Shown here: positions 1 through 6,970 of the stretch, one piece after another | Layout of the letters: every line of letters starts with the position of its first letter | Numbering within the stretch: position 1 is the first letter of the stretch | Source of the DNA: Desulfobacca acetoxidans | GTDB taxonomy: Bacteria > Desulfobacterota > Desulfobaccia > Desulfobaccales > 0-14-0-80-60-11 | NCBI GenBank assembly: GCA_020723225.1 | Contig: DYJG01000034.1 | Span: forward strand, 350 to 11,669 | DNA: 11,320 nucleotides | Direction of reading: 5' to 3' | The notes under the pieces: model-generated | What the model was told of the DNA's origin: nothing | Database searches by the model: none | What the model saw: the letters and a program-made list of their open reading frames with translations, nothing else | Program-made: the position numbers and the translations under genes

Positions 1-1
1 T

Positions 2-388
2 AAGGAAAAAGACTTTAGGCTATTGCCTTTGCCGGATGAAGCGGTTAATATCTTGCGGGGCCTGCCCCGCAGCATTGGCGGTTACGTATTCACTATGAAA
101 GACGGTTCACCATTTAAAAAACAGCGGGTTTGCAAATGGTGGAGACAGGCGGCAACCGCAGCCGGGTTTGATATTCCTCTGTACCAGGCAACTAAACATA
201 GTTTGGGATGCAGGGCCAGGTTAAACGGAGTACCCTTAGACGTGATTCAAGATTATTTTGGGCATAAATCCGCAGCCTCTACCCGGCGCTATGCCAAGGT
301 GCAAATTGAAAGCCTAAAAGTGATGCATCGTCAGCCGACTGTCAGCAGTATTGATGAAAGACGTGAAAAAGGAAGTTTAAACAAGTAG
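2..388 (+). CDS. Tyrosine recombinase (phage-type integrase), C-terminal part; 5' end outside the window
   Basis: The reading frame is open back to base 2, so the TTG at 23 is not the real start and about 129 residues of the catalytic C-terminus are visible. Site-specific recombinases of this family cut and rejoin DNA at att sites through a Tyr nucleophile. The end of the catalytic domain is recognisable: a TKHSLG box where the family usually has H-x-x-R, then the GHKSA segment (conserved Gly-His) and the STRRYAKV segment, whose Tyr is the expected nucleophile. The Arg of H-x-x-R is Gly here (HSLG). Related integrases with a TKHSF box are, from memory, common in deltaproteobacteria, so this may be a clade trait and not damage. 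The gene ends 15 nt before a 3' tRNA fragment, the usual place for the attachment site of such an enzyme. Codon use is more AT-rich than in the genes to the right, which fits a mobile element. Confidence 0.85.
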   Translation, partial: KEKDFRLLPLPDEAVNILRGLPRSIGGYVFTMKDGSPFKKQRVCKWWRQAATAAGFDIPLYQATKHSLGCRARLNGVPLDVIQDYFGHKSAASTRRYAKVQIESLKVMHRQPTVSSIDERREKGSLNK

Positions 389-403
389 TTAGTAGGTTAG
401 GAA

Positions 404-431
404 TCAGGTTCGAGCCCTGTTCCGCCTACCA
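404..431 (+). other. 3' tRNA fragment (T-arm, acceptor 3' strand, CCA): probable att site
   Basis: A T-arm is visible: stem 404-408 pairs with 416-420 (four of five pairs), enclosing the 7-nt loop TTCGAGC. It is followed by a 7-nt acceptor strand TCCGCCT, discriminator A and encoded CCA at 429-431. No matching 5' acceptor strand (AGGCGGA) or anticodon arm precedes it. The preceding bases are the integrase gene, so this is a fragment and not a tRNA gene. Integrases commonly use tRNA 3' ends as attB, leaving such a fragment at the far end of the element. The orientation implies that the element lies to the left and that the sequence from 432 rightwards is the original flank. The tRNA species cannot be read because the anticodon is absent. 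Confidence 0.75.
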
Positions 432-481
432 AACTTCCACCGTGGTGGTGCGCACGGAAACCCCTGCCCCCACGCACAGAG

Positions 482-2629
482 TTATGCATTTTTCACCCTG
501 GCATCCAGCACGGCGCCGTTCTTATCGATTTCTATCAACCGGAAGTGAGGCGGATTTTGGGAATACCTGTCGCCGCCCACCGGGCCGATGGCCGGGGTCT
601 GGAGGAGCAAAGGCCTCGGCTCCTCTAGGTAAGTCCGCATGGCTGCCGGGTCTCCCGTGTAATCTCCATAATAGACGCAGGGATTGTTCCCCTGATCGTC
701 CCAGCGCAGGGAGCATTCCAGCTTCCAGTGGGCGTGCCCGGCCAGGACCAGGGAAATTTGCGGGAACCGGTCCCGGGGACGCCCCTCGGCGCGGCCGAGA
801 CATTGGTGCAGGAACTGGCTGAGGTAATGATTAATGCACCCATAACGGATATCGTAACTCCCGTGCTCCAAAGGGATTTCCTTTTGGCCGGCCAGCGCGG
901 CATCCGCTTTACGGCGCTCTTGCGGCGAGAGATTGATAGGCGGAGTATGCAGCCCCACAAAGATCCGGGCCGGGCCGTCCCCTTCGCCTAGACTGATATG
1001 GCGCAGCAACTTCTCCAGCCAGGCGATTTGACTGTAGGCATAAAACTCGTTGGCGTCGAAAAAGCTCATGGAGTCGGGGGAACCGCCCAGGATATTGTCT
1101 TTGATGGAAATGGGCCCCAGCTTCTTGCGGCCGCCGTCCCAGAAGCGTTGGGCCCGGAGACAGTCGAATCCCGTATCCAGGATCAGGAAGTAGTTGGCGC
1201 CCACCCGAAAGGCATAATTGAAATAAGGGTTCAGGAGTAAAAAGTAGTCGCTCAATGCCTGCCAGCCGGCTTCCAGGGCCATGAGGTCCGGGGACCTCCA
1301 ACGTACCAGGAATTTCACAAAGGTAATGACCCCGTTTATCAGGCCGGAGGCCAGGGCTAGCGCCAGGCTCAGCAACTCCAGAGGCGAGACGTTCAGCTTG
1401 CCGAGGAACGGCAGTTTACCGCTGCCGGCCGCATAAGCCGAGGCGGAAAGCGGCGCCAAAACCTGCACTTGCCAGGTGGCCATCCTGGGCAGCAGCCAGT
1501 CCAGCAGATTACCGCGCACCTTACCTGGGGGCAGCAGTTTTCTGAACCAGTCACGTAACTTGGGTGTCAAGCTACCGATCCAGTTGCCCAATTTGTGCAG
1601 GAACTTGCCGCCCAGCATGATGTTGGACAGCAGCGCTCCCTCCCCGATCATCTTCTGGTAGAACTCCTTGGTCTTTTTGGTTAATTCTTCGGGATCGTCG
1701 GCCCAGAAGGGATTGAGGGCCTTTGCCGACTTCTTGTCGAGGCCGTATGCGGCCGCGCTGACCGCCGGCGGGTAAGGGAAGAACCTCCAGTCGTGATTCC
1801 CGGTGCTGGTGAACACCGGCACCTTGATGCCGGAGTTTTTGGCAGTGCCGCCCCCCTTTGTCTCGGCGCCGGTGAGGATGTTACAGAGGAACTTCCAGTT
1901 ATTCTCCCCGTAATCATCCCGGTCGCTGTAATTGTGCTTGATGAAATCGACGAGGTCTCCCAGCAGCAGCACAAAATCCAGTTCTCCCTTATCGGCTTGC
2001 TCGTTGGCATACTCAATGAAGCGGCGCAGATTCCGGTTGAAGTTGACAAAGGAAACTGCCGCGGACGCGCCCGCACCCTCTTCGCCGATCTTTAAAGCCG
2101 CCTGGTAGAGGTCGTTGCGTAAGGCCACGTGGAGGTCCGTAGCGTGGATAAAACGGAGTCCGTCTGCGTCAGGCCGCAGAGCGAGGGCGTGGAAAGCTCT
2201 GAATAATTCCTCGGCGCCCTGTTTCAACACCAGGTCATAAAGGGTGATGCGGGGTGCCAGGGAAATCGTCCGCAGGTGTACGTCCGTTAGTGCCGACGCG
2301 GGTCTGGCGGAGAAACGCACAAAGCGGGCTGTGCCTGCGAAGATTGAGGCCCTGAGGGTCGTACTGATCTGCCGCCGGGTTTGCTCCACCCCGTTAAAGG
2401 TTTCCGGCAGGCCGGGCTCCGTCAATTCCCGGCGCTCTTCCAGAACCAGATCGAACTCATGGCCATCTCCATTACCGGACGGTTTCGCCACGAGGCCGTA
2501 AACGCCCGGGGCCGCATCGAGGGGCTCCGCAATCACCACTTCGACTCCGGTCTTAATGGGGTCGTCCAGGGAACAGATAATGGGACAGCCCAGATTCGGG
2601 CTCAGGATACGAGGAAGTTTGAGGTTCAT
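482..2629 (-). CDS. Large calcineurin-like metallophosphoesterase with a long internal insertion
   Basis: The protein has 715 residues. All metal-site blocks of the calcineurin-like phosphoesterase superfamily are present: D165-L-H167 (in HATDLH), G224-D225, G277-N-H-D280, H561 (GLHTPP) and G631-H-A-H634. These would bind two metal ions for phosphoester hydrolysis; the substrate is unknown. The first ~155 residues look like a separate beta-rich domain, as in some purple-acid-type members. About 190 residues (roughly 283-475) are inserted between the GNHD block and the core strand VGANYFLILD; they contain a strongly hydrophobic stretch at 416-444 that could touch or cross the membrane. No N-terminal signal peptide is visible. 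The ATG at 2629 is preceded by AGGAGG with 6-nt spacing. It lies 17 nt downstream of the oxidoreductase gene and is probably cotranscribed with it. The family call is secure; the function is not. Confidence 0.9.
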   Translation of the reverse strand: MNLKLPRILSPNLGCPIICSLDDPIKTGVEVVIAEPLDAAPGVYGLVAKPSGNGDGHEFDLVLEERRELTEPGLPETFNGVEQTRRQISTTLRASIFAGTARFVRFSARPASALTDVHLRTISLAPRITLYDLVLKQGAEELFRAFHALALRPDADGLRFIHATDLHVALRNDLYQAALKIGEEGAGASAAVSFVNFNRNLRRFIEYANEQADKGELDFVLLLGDLVDFIKHNYSDRDDYGENNWKFLCNILTGAETKGGGTAKNSGIKVPVFTSTGNHDWRFFPYPPAVSAAAYGLDKKSAKALNPFWADDPEELTKKTKEFYQKMIGEGALLSNIMLGGKFLHKLGNWIGSLTPKLRDWFRKLLPPGKVRGNLLDWLLPRMATWQVQVLAPLSASAYAAGSGKLPFLGKLNVSPLELLSLALALASGLINGVITFVKFLVRWRSPDLMALEAGWQALSDYFLLLNPYFNYAFRVGANYFLILDTGFDCLRAQRFWDGGRKKLGPISIKDNILGGSPDSMSFFDANEFYAYSQIAWLEKLLRHISLGEGDGPARIFVGLHTPPINLSPQERRKADAALAGQKEIPLEHGSYDIRYGCINHYLSQFLHQCLGRAEGRPRDRFPQISLVLAGHAHWKLECSLRWDDQGNNPCVYYGDYTGDPAAMRTYLEEPRPLLLQTPAIGPVGGDRYSQNPPHFRLIEIDKNGAVLDARVKNA

Positions 2630-2646
2630 GGCCGGCCTCCTGGCGT

Positions 2647-3885
2647 TCAGGGAACGTTTTGGTGGATACGAGCCCTCTCTACGAATTCATCTTTATGACA
2701 CCTGATGGGCACGGCGTCGGCGGCCATCAGGCAGATGTTGCAGTTGTCGCATTGAGCGGCGTCGCTTTCACCGCGCCGGAACTTGTCGGCCAGGTCGGGC
2801 TCCAGCAGGAGCGGCCGGGCCATGGAGACGAAGTCTGTTTTTCCCGCGCCGATGGCTGCTTCCATAAAGGCCTTGGTGCGCATCCCGCCCACGGTAATGA
2901 CGGGCAGGGATATGGCCTTTTTCACCCGCGCGGCCGTCTCCAGATTATAGCCTTCTCGGAAAGGAGGGTGGAATAAGGAGAGAATCGGGGCCGCTACTTG
3001 CCGGATCAGGAACTTGACGCCCTTGCCTTTCTTGCAGAACGGCCGCATATAGGTGAGGATGGCCTCGGTGGGGAATTTGCCCCGGGCCATATAAAAGGCC
3101 TCCTCGCCGCTGCCGCCGGCGCTGATCTCCACCGCGTCGCAACAACCGGTCTTGGCCGCCAGGCGGGCGAATTCCACGCATTCACCCGGCTTTATGCCTT
3201 TCCTGGCCTTTTCGAAGCTGTTCAGTTTGAGCAGCACCGGGAAAGCCTGGCCCACGGCCTCTTTTACCGCTTTCAGAGTCTCACCGACGATCCTGAATCT
3301 ATTCTCGAAGCTCCCGCCCCATTTATCCCGCCGGACATTGGCATGGCGCGAGAGAAAGGTGGATAGAAGGTAACCATGGGCGGCATGGACCTGGACGCCG
3401 TCATACCCGGCAGCCGCGACCCGGGCGGCCGCGGCCGCAAAACTGCGGATAATCTCCTGAATCTCGTGGTCCGTGAGGGCCCTGGGCACTTCCCGGTAGA
3501 ATTTGCTGGGAATGGATGAAGGAGCCACCAGCAGGGGCTCGCCGGTGGCCGTGGAGAGCGTCTGCCGGCCGCAGTGGGCAATCTGGGATACGATCTTCCC
3601 GCCGATGGCATGGATCTTCGCCGCCAGCGCGCGGTGGGCAGGCACCAGATCGTCGGCGTCGATCATGGTCATGCGGTAAAGGGCGCTTTTGCCGTTCTGC
3701 ATGATGCCCGCATAACCGGTGATTACCAGGCCGATGCCACCCTCTACGAAACCGCGGTAAAACTGGAACTGGGCCTCGGTGGGAGCGCCCCGGATATCGG
3801 CCAGGCCCTCGTGGGACGCCGCCCTGATCATCCGGTTTTGCAGCTCCAAGCGGCCGATATTCCCGGGGCTGAATAATCCTGCCAT
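2647..3885 (-). CDS. NADH:flavin oxidoreductase, old yellow enzyme family, with C-terminal [4Fe-4S] motif
   Basis: The protein has 412 residues and is a TIM-barrel FMN enzyme. Recognisable segments are the N-terminal LFSPGNIGRLELQNRM, QIAHCGRQ at 101-108, the HAAHGYLLSTFLS block (167-179) with the usual His/Tyr substrate residues, the WGGSFENR block (189-196), and the phosphate-binding region ITVGGM (330-335) to DFVSMARPLL (351-360). Near the C-terminus Cys379, 382, 385 and 396 form C-x2-C-x2-C-x10-C, resembling the [4Fe-4S] site of the 2,4-dienoyl-CoA reductase/trimethylamine dehydrogenase branch. The FAD/NAD(P)H domain that follows in those ~650-residue enzymes is absent, so electrons must come from a partner protein or directly from a donor. 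Such enzymes reduce activated C=C bonds; the substrate is unknown. ATG 3885 was chosen over ATG 3909 because it has GGGAGG 5 nt upstream and gives the family's usual N-terminus. It is the first gene of a minus-strand unit and is divergent from the glycyl radical operon. Confidence 0.9.
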   Translation of the reverse strand: MAGLFSPGNIGRLELQNRMIRAASHEGLADIRGAPTEAQFQFYRGFVEGGIGLVITGYAGIMQNGKSALYRMTMIDADDLVPAHRALAAKIHAIGGKIVSQIAHCGRQTLSTATGEPLLVAPSSIPSKFYREVPRALTDHEIQEIIRSFAAAAARVAAAGYDGVQVHAAHGYLLSTFLSRHANVRRDKWGGSFENRFRIVGETLKAVKEAVGQAFPVLLKLNSFEKARKGIKPGECVEFARLAAKTGCCDAVEISAGGSGEEAFYMARGKFPTEAILTYMRPFCKKGKGVKFLIRQVAAPILSLFHPPFREGYNLETAARVKKAISLPVITVGGMRTKAFMEAAIGAGKTDFVSMARPLLLEPDLADKFRRGESDAAQCDNCNICLMAADAVPIRCHKDEFVERARIHQNVP

Positions 3886-3890
3886 GGCAA

Positions 3891-3896
3891 CCTCCC
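3891..3896 (-). promoter_or_regulatory. Ribosome binding site that sets the oxidoreductase start at 3885
   Basis: On the minus strand GGGAGG ends 5 nt before ATG 3885. The alternative ATG at 3909 has no Shine-Dalgarno sequence at normal spacing; its nearest GGAGG is more than 15 nt away. The downstream start is therefore preferred. Confidence 0.7.
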
Positions 3897-3947
3897 AGGG
3901 GAACTGCATGAAGGGAATGTTTTCTCCCTCCCGGCATCAGTATTAGT

Positions 3948-3967
3948 TATGTGAAATTAAGCACATA
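3948..3967. promoter_or_regulatory. CRP/FNR-family-like operator palindrome
   Basis: TATGTG-N8-CACATA is a perfect 6-bp inverted repeat. Read as TGTGA-N6-GCACA it differs by one base from the CRP half-site pattern TGTGA-N6-TCACA. Its centre (3957.5) is about 58 bp upstream of the start predicted for the plus-strand promoter, close to the position used by class I activators. It also lies just downstream of the predicted minus-strand start, where binding would block transcription. One regulator could therefore activate the glycyl radical operon and repress the oxidoreductase unit. Which CRP/FNR relative binds is unknown. Confidence 0.5.
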
Positions 3968-3980
3968 TCCCAATCTACCA

Positions 3981-4009
3981 TTGACTTTCTTTTAAACTTG
4001 ATCTAGAAT
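3981..4009 (+). promoter_or_regulatory. Sigma70-type promoter for the glycyl radical enzyme operon
   Basis: TTGACT (3981-3986) is followed by a 17-bp spacer and TAGAAT (4004-4009), each one base from consensus, in a locally AT-rich stretch. The predicted start near 4016 gives a 5' leader of about 395 nt before ATG 4412. Confidence 0.6.
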
Positions 4010-4017
4010 TGAGTCAA
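3989..4017 (-). promoter_or_regulatory. Candidate divergent promoter for the oxidoreductase/phosphoesterase unit
   Basis: The inverted copy AGTCAA at 4012-4017 reads TTGACT on the minus strand. After 17 bp comes TAAAAG (3989-3994), four of six matches to a -10 box. A start near 3982 would leave a ~97-nt leader to ATG 3885. The -10 is weak, so this is less certain than the plus-strand promoter that it overlaps almost completely. Confidence 0.35.
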
Positions 4018-4411
4018 CTATTTATTACAATAACATGCCTTTTAACCGGTTTGACAACTTTTAACTTTTACCTTCCCGGTCCGCAAGGAGTGTGACCCCG
4101 CCTTCCCAGTGGAAAAGCGCATGACGCGCCGTGCCTGATAAATATAAGGGAGAGAAGTTTTATCGTTCTTCCCTGGCAGTTTACAAGTTCCTTCTCAACC
4201 TTACTCCATACTTTGAACTTTAAACCTTTCGCAGCAGAGGCCGCAACGAACAGGATTCAGGTAATTGCCCGATTCGGCTGGCTCTGATCTATTCTTCCCC
4301 TGCGCAATGCTCAACACGGCTGGATTCGGCGAATAAGGCCAGCGAATCGGGCATCCTGCATGATTCGCCCCACAGCCCAAAAGGCAGGGGCGGCAAAGAT
4401 AGGAGGAAGCC
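4016..4411 (+). promoter_or_regulatory. Long structured 5' leader of the glycyl radical enzyme operon
   Basis: This stretch holds no convincing gene. Three mutually exclusive pairings involve 4338-4352. (1) 4267-4282 with 4338-4352: 15 pairs and one bulged G. (2) 4319-4327 with 4331-4334 plus 4339-4343: a 9-pair hairpin with a GGC loop and a 4-nt bulge. (3) 4342-4348 with 4362-4368: 7 pairs with a 13-nt loop. GATTCG or its complement occurs four times between 4271 and 4367. A further hairpin (4147-4156 with 4166-4174, one bulge) lies upstream. The leader ends in a strong Shine-Dalgarno AGGAGG (4401-4406), 5 nt before ATG 4412. Competing pairings next to a ribosome binding site suggest post-initiation control. 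It matches no riboswitch class that I recognise, and no U-run marks a clear terminator. Confidence 0.45.
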
Positions 4412-6964
4412 ATGCCGGAAATCACATTGGGAGACCTTTCCCTGGGGAACTGCGTTCTCTCTGAGCGGGTGACCCATCTCCGGGACGTCTACTTTGAATC
4501 GATGCCCGAAATCTGCGGGGAACGGCCACGGTTGATCACCCGTTTCAGTAAGAACCACGGCTTTTTCAACGGCCAGCCGATCTCGATCCTCAACAAGGCG
4601 AAGATGTATCGCCGGGTGCTGGAAGAGCGGGAGGCCATAGTCAGCCACACCCGGGGAGTAGGCCGGGACATGCGACCTTTCCCCTTTGAAGACAGACAAC
4701 TCTTTGCCGGGTCAACCACCTCCAAGTTAAAGGGGGTTCCCCTGTACCCCGAGTTTCTGGCCCTGACCCTCTGGCCGGAACTTTGGACCATGTCCAGGCG
4801 GGAAAGCAATCCTTTCTATATTACGGAAGACGATGTCAAGACTCTCAACTTCGACGTCTTTCCCCACTGGCTGGAGAACAATATCCTGGAACTGGGCCGG
4901 AAACGATACTATGAACAAAATTTGCAGAAGTACGGCCGCAAGAAATATGATCCCGAGATAAAGCTGATGCAGCGCCTGGTCTTTTTCCTGGCCAGCAAGC
5001 CGGAGTGCATCTCTCACACCATCCCCGACTTTTCCAAAGCCGTTAAGCTCGGGCTACGGGCGGTCATTGATGAGGCCCGGGAAAAAGAAGCCACTGCCCC
5101 CGATCCTGCTCGGAAGGAATTCTATGCCGCGGTCCGGGAAGTTCTGGAGGGAATCATCGGCTACTCCCGCAACCTGGCCGCGGAGGCCGAGAGATTGGCA
5201 AGCCTGGAGAATGACTCCGGCCGGAAGCAAGAACTTCTCGACATCGCCGTGGTGCACCGCCAGGTTCCCGAGTTTCCCGCGCGCTCCTTCCGGGAGGCTC
5301 TCACCACCGTCTGGATCTGCTGGACCGCAGTGCATCTGGAGAACCCCAACATCGGCCTCAGTCTTGGCCGGCTGGATCAGATTCTTTATGATAATTACCG
5401 CCGGGACATTGACCAGGGCCGGCTCACCGTTGCGGACGCCATTGAGCTGATTTGCTGCCTGTGGCTCAAGATCGGCGACCATGTGCCCGCGGTGCCCGAG
5501 GCCTCGGAACAGCTCTTTGGCGGCACGGGGTCGAACCAGGCCATCACCCTGGGAGGAGTGGACCGGGACGGCAATGATGCGGTGAACGACCTCACCTACG
5601 TTATGCTGCGGGCCACGGAACTGATGAAGCTGCGGGACCCGAACCTGAATGCCAGGTACTATTCCGGTGTGAACTCCCAGGAGTATTTACGCAGGCTCTG
5701 CGAAGTGAACCTCGAAACCGGCGCCACCCCGGCGCTGCATAACGACCGGGCGGTGATCAAGGCGCTCACCTCCAAAGGCGAAACCATGGAGCAGGCCCGG
5801 GATTATGGCGTGATCGGCTGTGTGGAGCCCGGAAGCAACGGCAGGTTCTACGGCCACACCGCGGCCATTCTCTTGAACCTCACTTCCGTCCTGGAACTGG
5901 CCCTGTTCAACGGCAGGCACCGCCATACGGGCATGGACCTGCTGATCAGCAAGGAAACCGGTGATCCCAGAACCTTTACCTCCTTTGAGCAATTTATCGG
6001 GGCCCTGGAAGAACAGATCCGGTGGATTGCGGACCACTCCACCGATCTCAATAATTTCTTTGGAAAGATTCACCAGGATTTCTACCCCACCCCCATCCTT
6101 TCCAGCCTCTTTGAAGGCCCCATGGAAAAAGGGCGGGATCTCATTGACGGCGGCGCGGCCGTCAACTCCTCCGCCGCCACCATCAGCGGCCTGGCGGACG
6201 TGGCCGATTCCCTCAGCGCCATCGAGAAGGTGGTCTTCGACGACAAAGTGGTGTCTTTTGAGGAACTGCTGGAAGCCTTGGAAAGGAATTTCGAGGGGTA
6301 CGAAGCCTTGCAGGCCCTGTTGATAAATCCGGAGAAGACGCCCAAGTACGGCAACGAGGACCCCAAGGCCGATGCCAACGTCCGCCGGCTGGTGGAGACC
6401 CTGGACCGGGTCTTTGGAGAAAAGGAGAATTACCGGGGGGGTAAATATCGGGTGGGCTATTGGACCATGACCAACCATGCCGGGTTCGGGAGGCTCATGC
6501 AGGCCATGCCCAACGGACGCAAGGCCCGGGAAAATTTCACCAGCGGCATCACCCCGGTGTCGGGAGTAACTCCTTCTCTCACCAAAGCCTTGAATTCCGT
6601 GGCCCTGCAACCCGCCTCCTGCCTTGCCAGCGGGGTGGCCTTGAATTTGAAATACACCCCGGAACAGGACCGGGAGAAAATGCTGGAGAACTTTGCGGAC
6701 ACAGTGGAAGGCTACTTCGATGACGACGGGGGACGGAGCGATGGGGGCATGGAAATTCAATTTAATATTGTCACTCACAAGACCCTGGTCGATGCGGTGG
6801 GGAACCCGGACCCCAAAATGTTGGTGCGGGTCTCCGGATACACTGCCTACTTTAAGGATTTGAATCCCCAGATGCAGAAAGAGATCATCGACCGCACGGA
6901 GTATCTCCTGTCCACCGGGAAGATGGTAACCTTCGAACCCTTCCCTTTGCCGACCAAGAGGTGA
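4412..6964 (+). CDS. Glycyl radical enzyme (pyruvate formate-lyase superfamily), reaction unassigned
   Basis: The protein has 850 residues, the size of CutC- and benzylsuccinate-synthase-type enzymes. The N-terminal barrel carries LFAGSTTSKLKGVPLYPE (97-114), NPFYITEDD (133-141) and HTIPDF (202-207). The active-site loop has Cys470 and Glu472 (GCVEP, 469-473), followed by SNGRFYGHTA. The radical loop is RVSGY (806-810), with Gly809 as the expected radical site. Such enzymes use a Gly/Cys radical relay for C-C, C-O, C-N or C-S chemistry under strict anoxia. Glycerol/diol dehydratases carry, from memory, an Asp 14 residues after the Cys; here it is Ala484. This argues against dehydratase or choline-lyase activity, and the sequence does not identify a substitute reaction. 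About 20 residues follow the usual family end, finishing PFPLPTKR. ATG 4412 has AGGAGG at 5-nt spacing. The next gene begins 6 nt after the stop. The superfamily call is secure; the subfamily is unassigned. Confidence 0.95.
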   Translation: MPEITLGDLSLGNCVLSERVTHLRDVYFESMPEICGERPRLITRFSKNHGFFNGQPISILNKAKMYRRVLEEREAIVSHTRGVGRDMRPFPFEDRQLFAGSTTSKLKGVPLYPEFLALTLWPELWTMSRRESNPFYITEDDVKTLNFDVFPHWLENNILELGRKRYYEQNLQKYGRKKYDPEIKLMQRLVFFLASKPECISHTIPDFSKAVKLGLRAVIDEAREKEATAPDPARKEFYAAVREVLEGIIGYSRNLAAEAERLASLENDSGRKQELLDIAVVHRQVPEFPARSFREALTTVWICWTAVHLENPNIGLSLGRLDQILYDNYRRDIDQGRLTVADAIELICCLWLKIGDHVPAVPEASEQLFGGTGSNQAITLGGVDRDGNDAVNDLTYVMLRATELMKLRDPNLNARYYSGVNSQEYLRRLCEVNLETGATPALHNDRAVIKALTSKGETMEQARDYGVIGCVEPGSNGRFYGHTAAILLNLTSVLELALFNGRHRHTGMDLLISKETGDPRTFTSFEQFIGALEEQIRWIADHSTDLNNFFGKIHQDFYPTPILSSLFEGPMEKGRDLIDGGAAVNSSAATISGLADVADSLSAIEKVVFDDKVVSFEELLEALERNFEGYEALQALLINPEKTPKYGNEDPKADANVRRLVETLDRVFGEKENYRGGKYRVGYWTMTNHAGFGRLMQAMPNGRKARENFTSGITPVSGVTPSLTKALNSVALQPASCLASGVALNLKYTPEQDREKMLENFADTVEGYFDDDGGRSDGGMEIQFNIVTHKTLVDAVGNPDPKMLVRVSGYTAYFKDLNPQMQKEIIDRTEYLLSTGKMVTFEPFPLPTKR

Positions 6965-6970
6965 ACCGCC

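Noticed and set aside
360..431. Complete tRNA gene
   Set aside because: Only the T-arm and acceptor 3' strand are present; the expected 5' acceptor strand and anticodon arm are replaced by the integrase 3' end.
437..476. Terminator downstream of the phosphoesterase gene
   Set aside because: CCACCGTGGTGG folds only into a very short stem with a minimal loop, and no U-run follows on the minus strand, so I could not support it.
442..822. Plus-strand open frame of 126 codons over the phosphoesterase 3' end
   Set aside because: It overlaps the gene encoding the conserved GHAH block, has no domain, and is Arg/Pro/Gly-rich as expected of a shadow frame.
3886..3909. Upstream ATG adding eight codons to the oxidoreductase
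   Set aside because: No ribosome binding site at normal spacing; the internal ATG at 3885 has GGGAGG and the family's standard N-terminus.
4051..4056. Perfect TTGACA as a second -35 box for the glycyl radical operon
   Set aside because: No acceptable -10 hexamer lies 16-18 bp downstream; TCCCGG is found there.
5687..6778. 363-codon open frame on the minus strand inside the glycyl radical enzyme gene
   Set aside because: It is antisense to a clearly real gene whose motifs span the same bases, its translation is Gly/Val-rich with no domain, and the GC-rich third positions explain the open frame.
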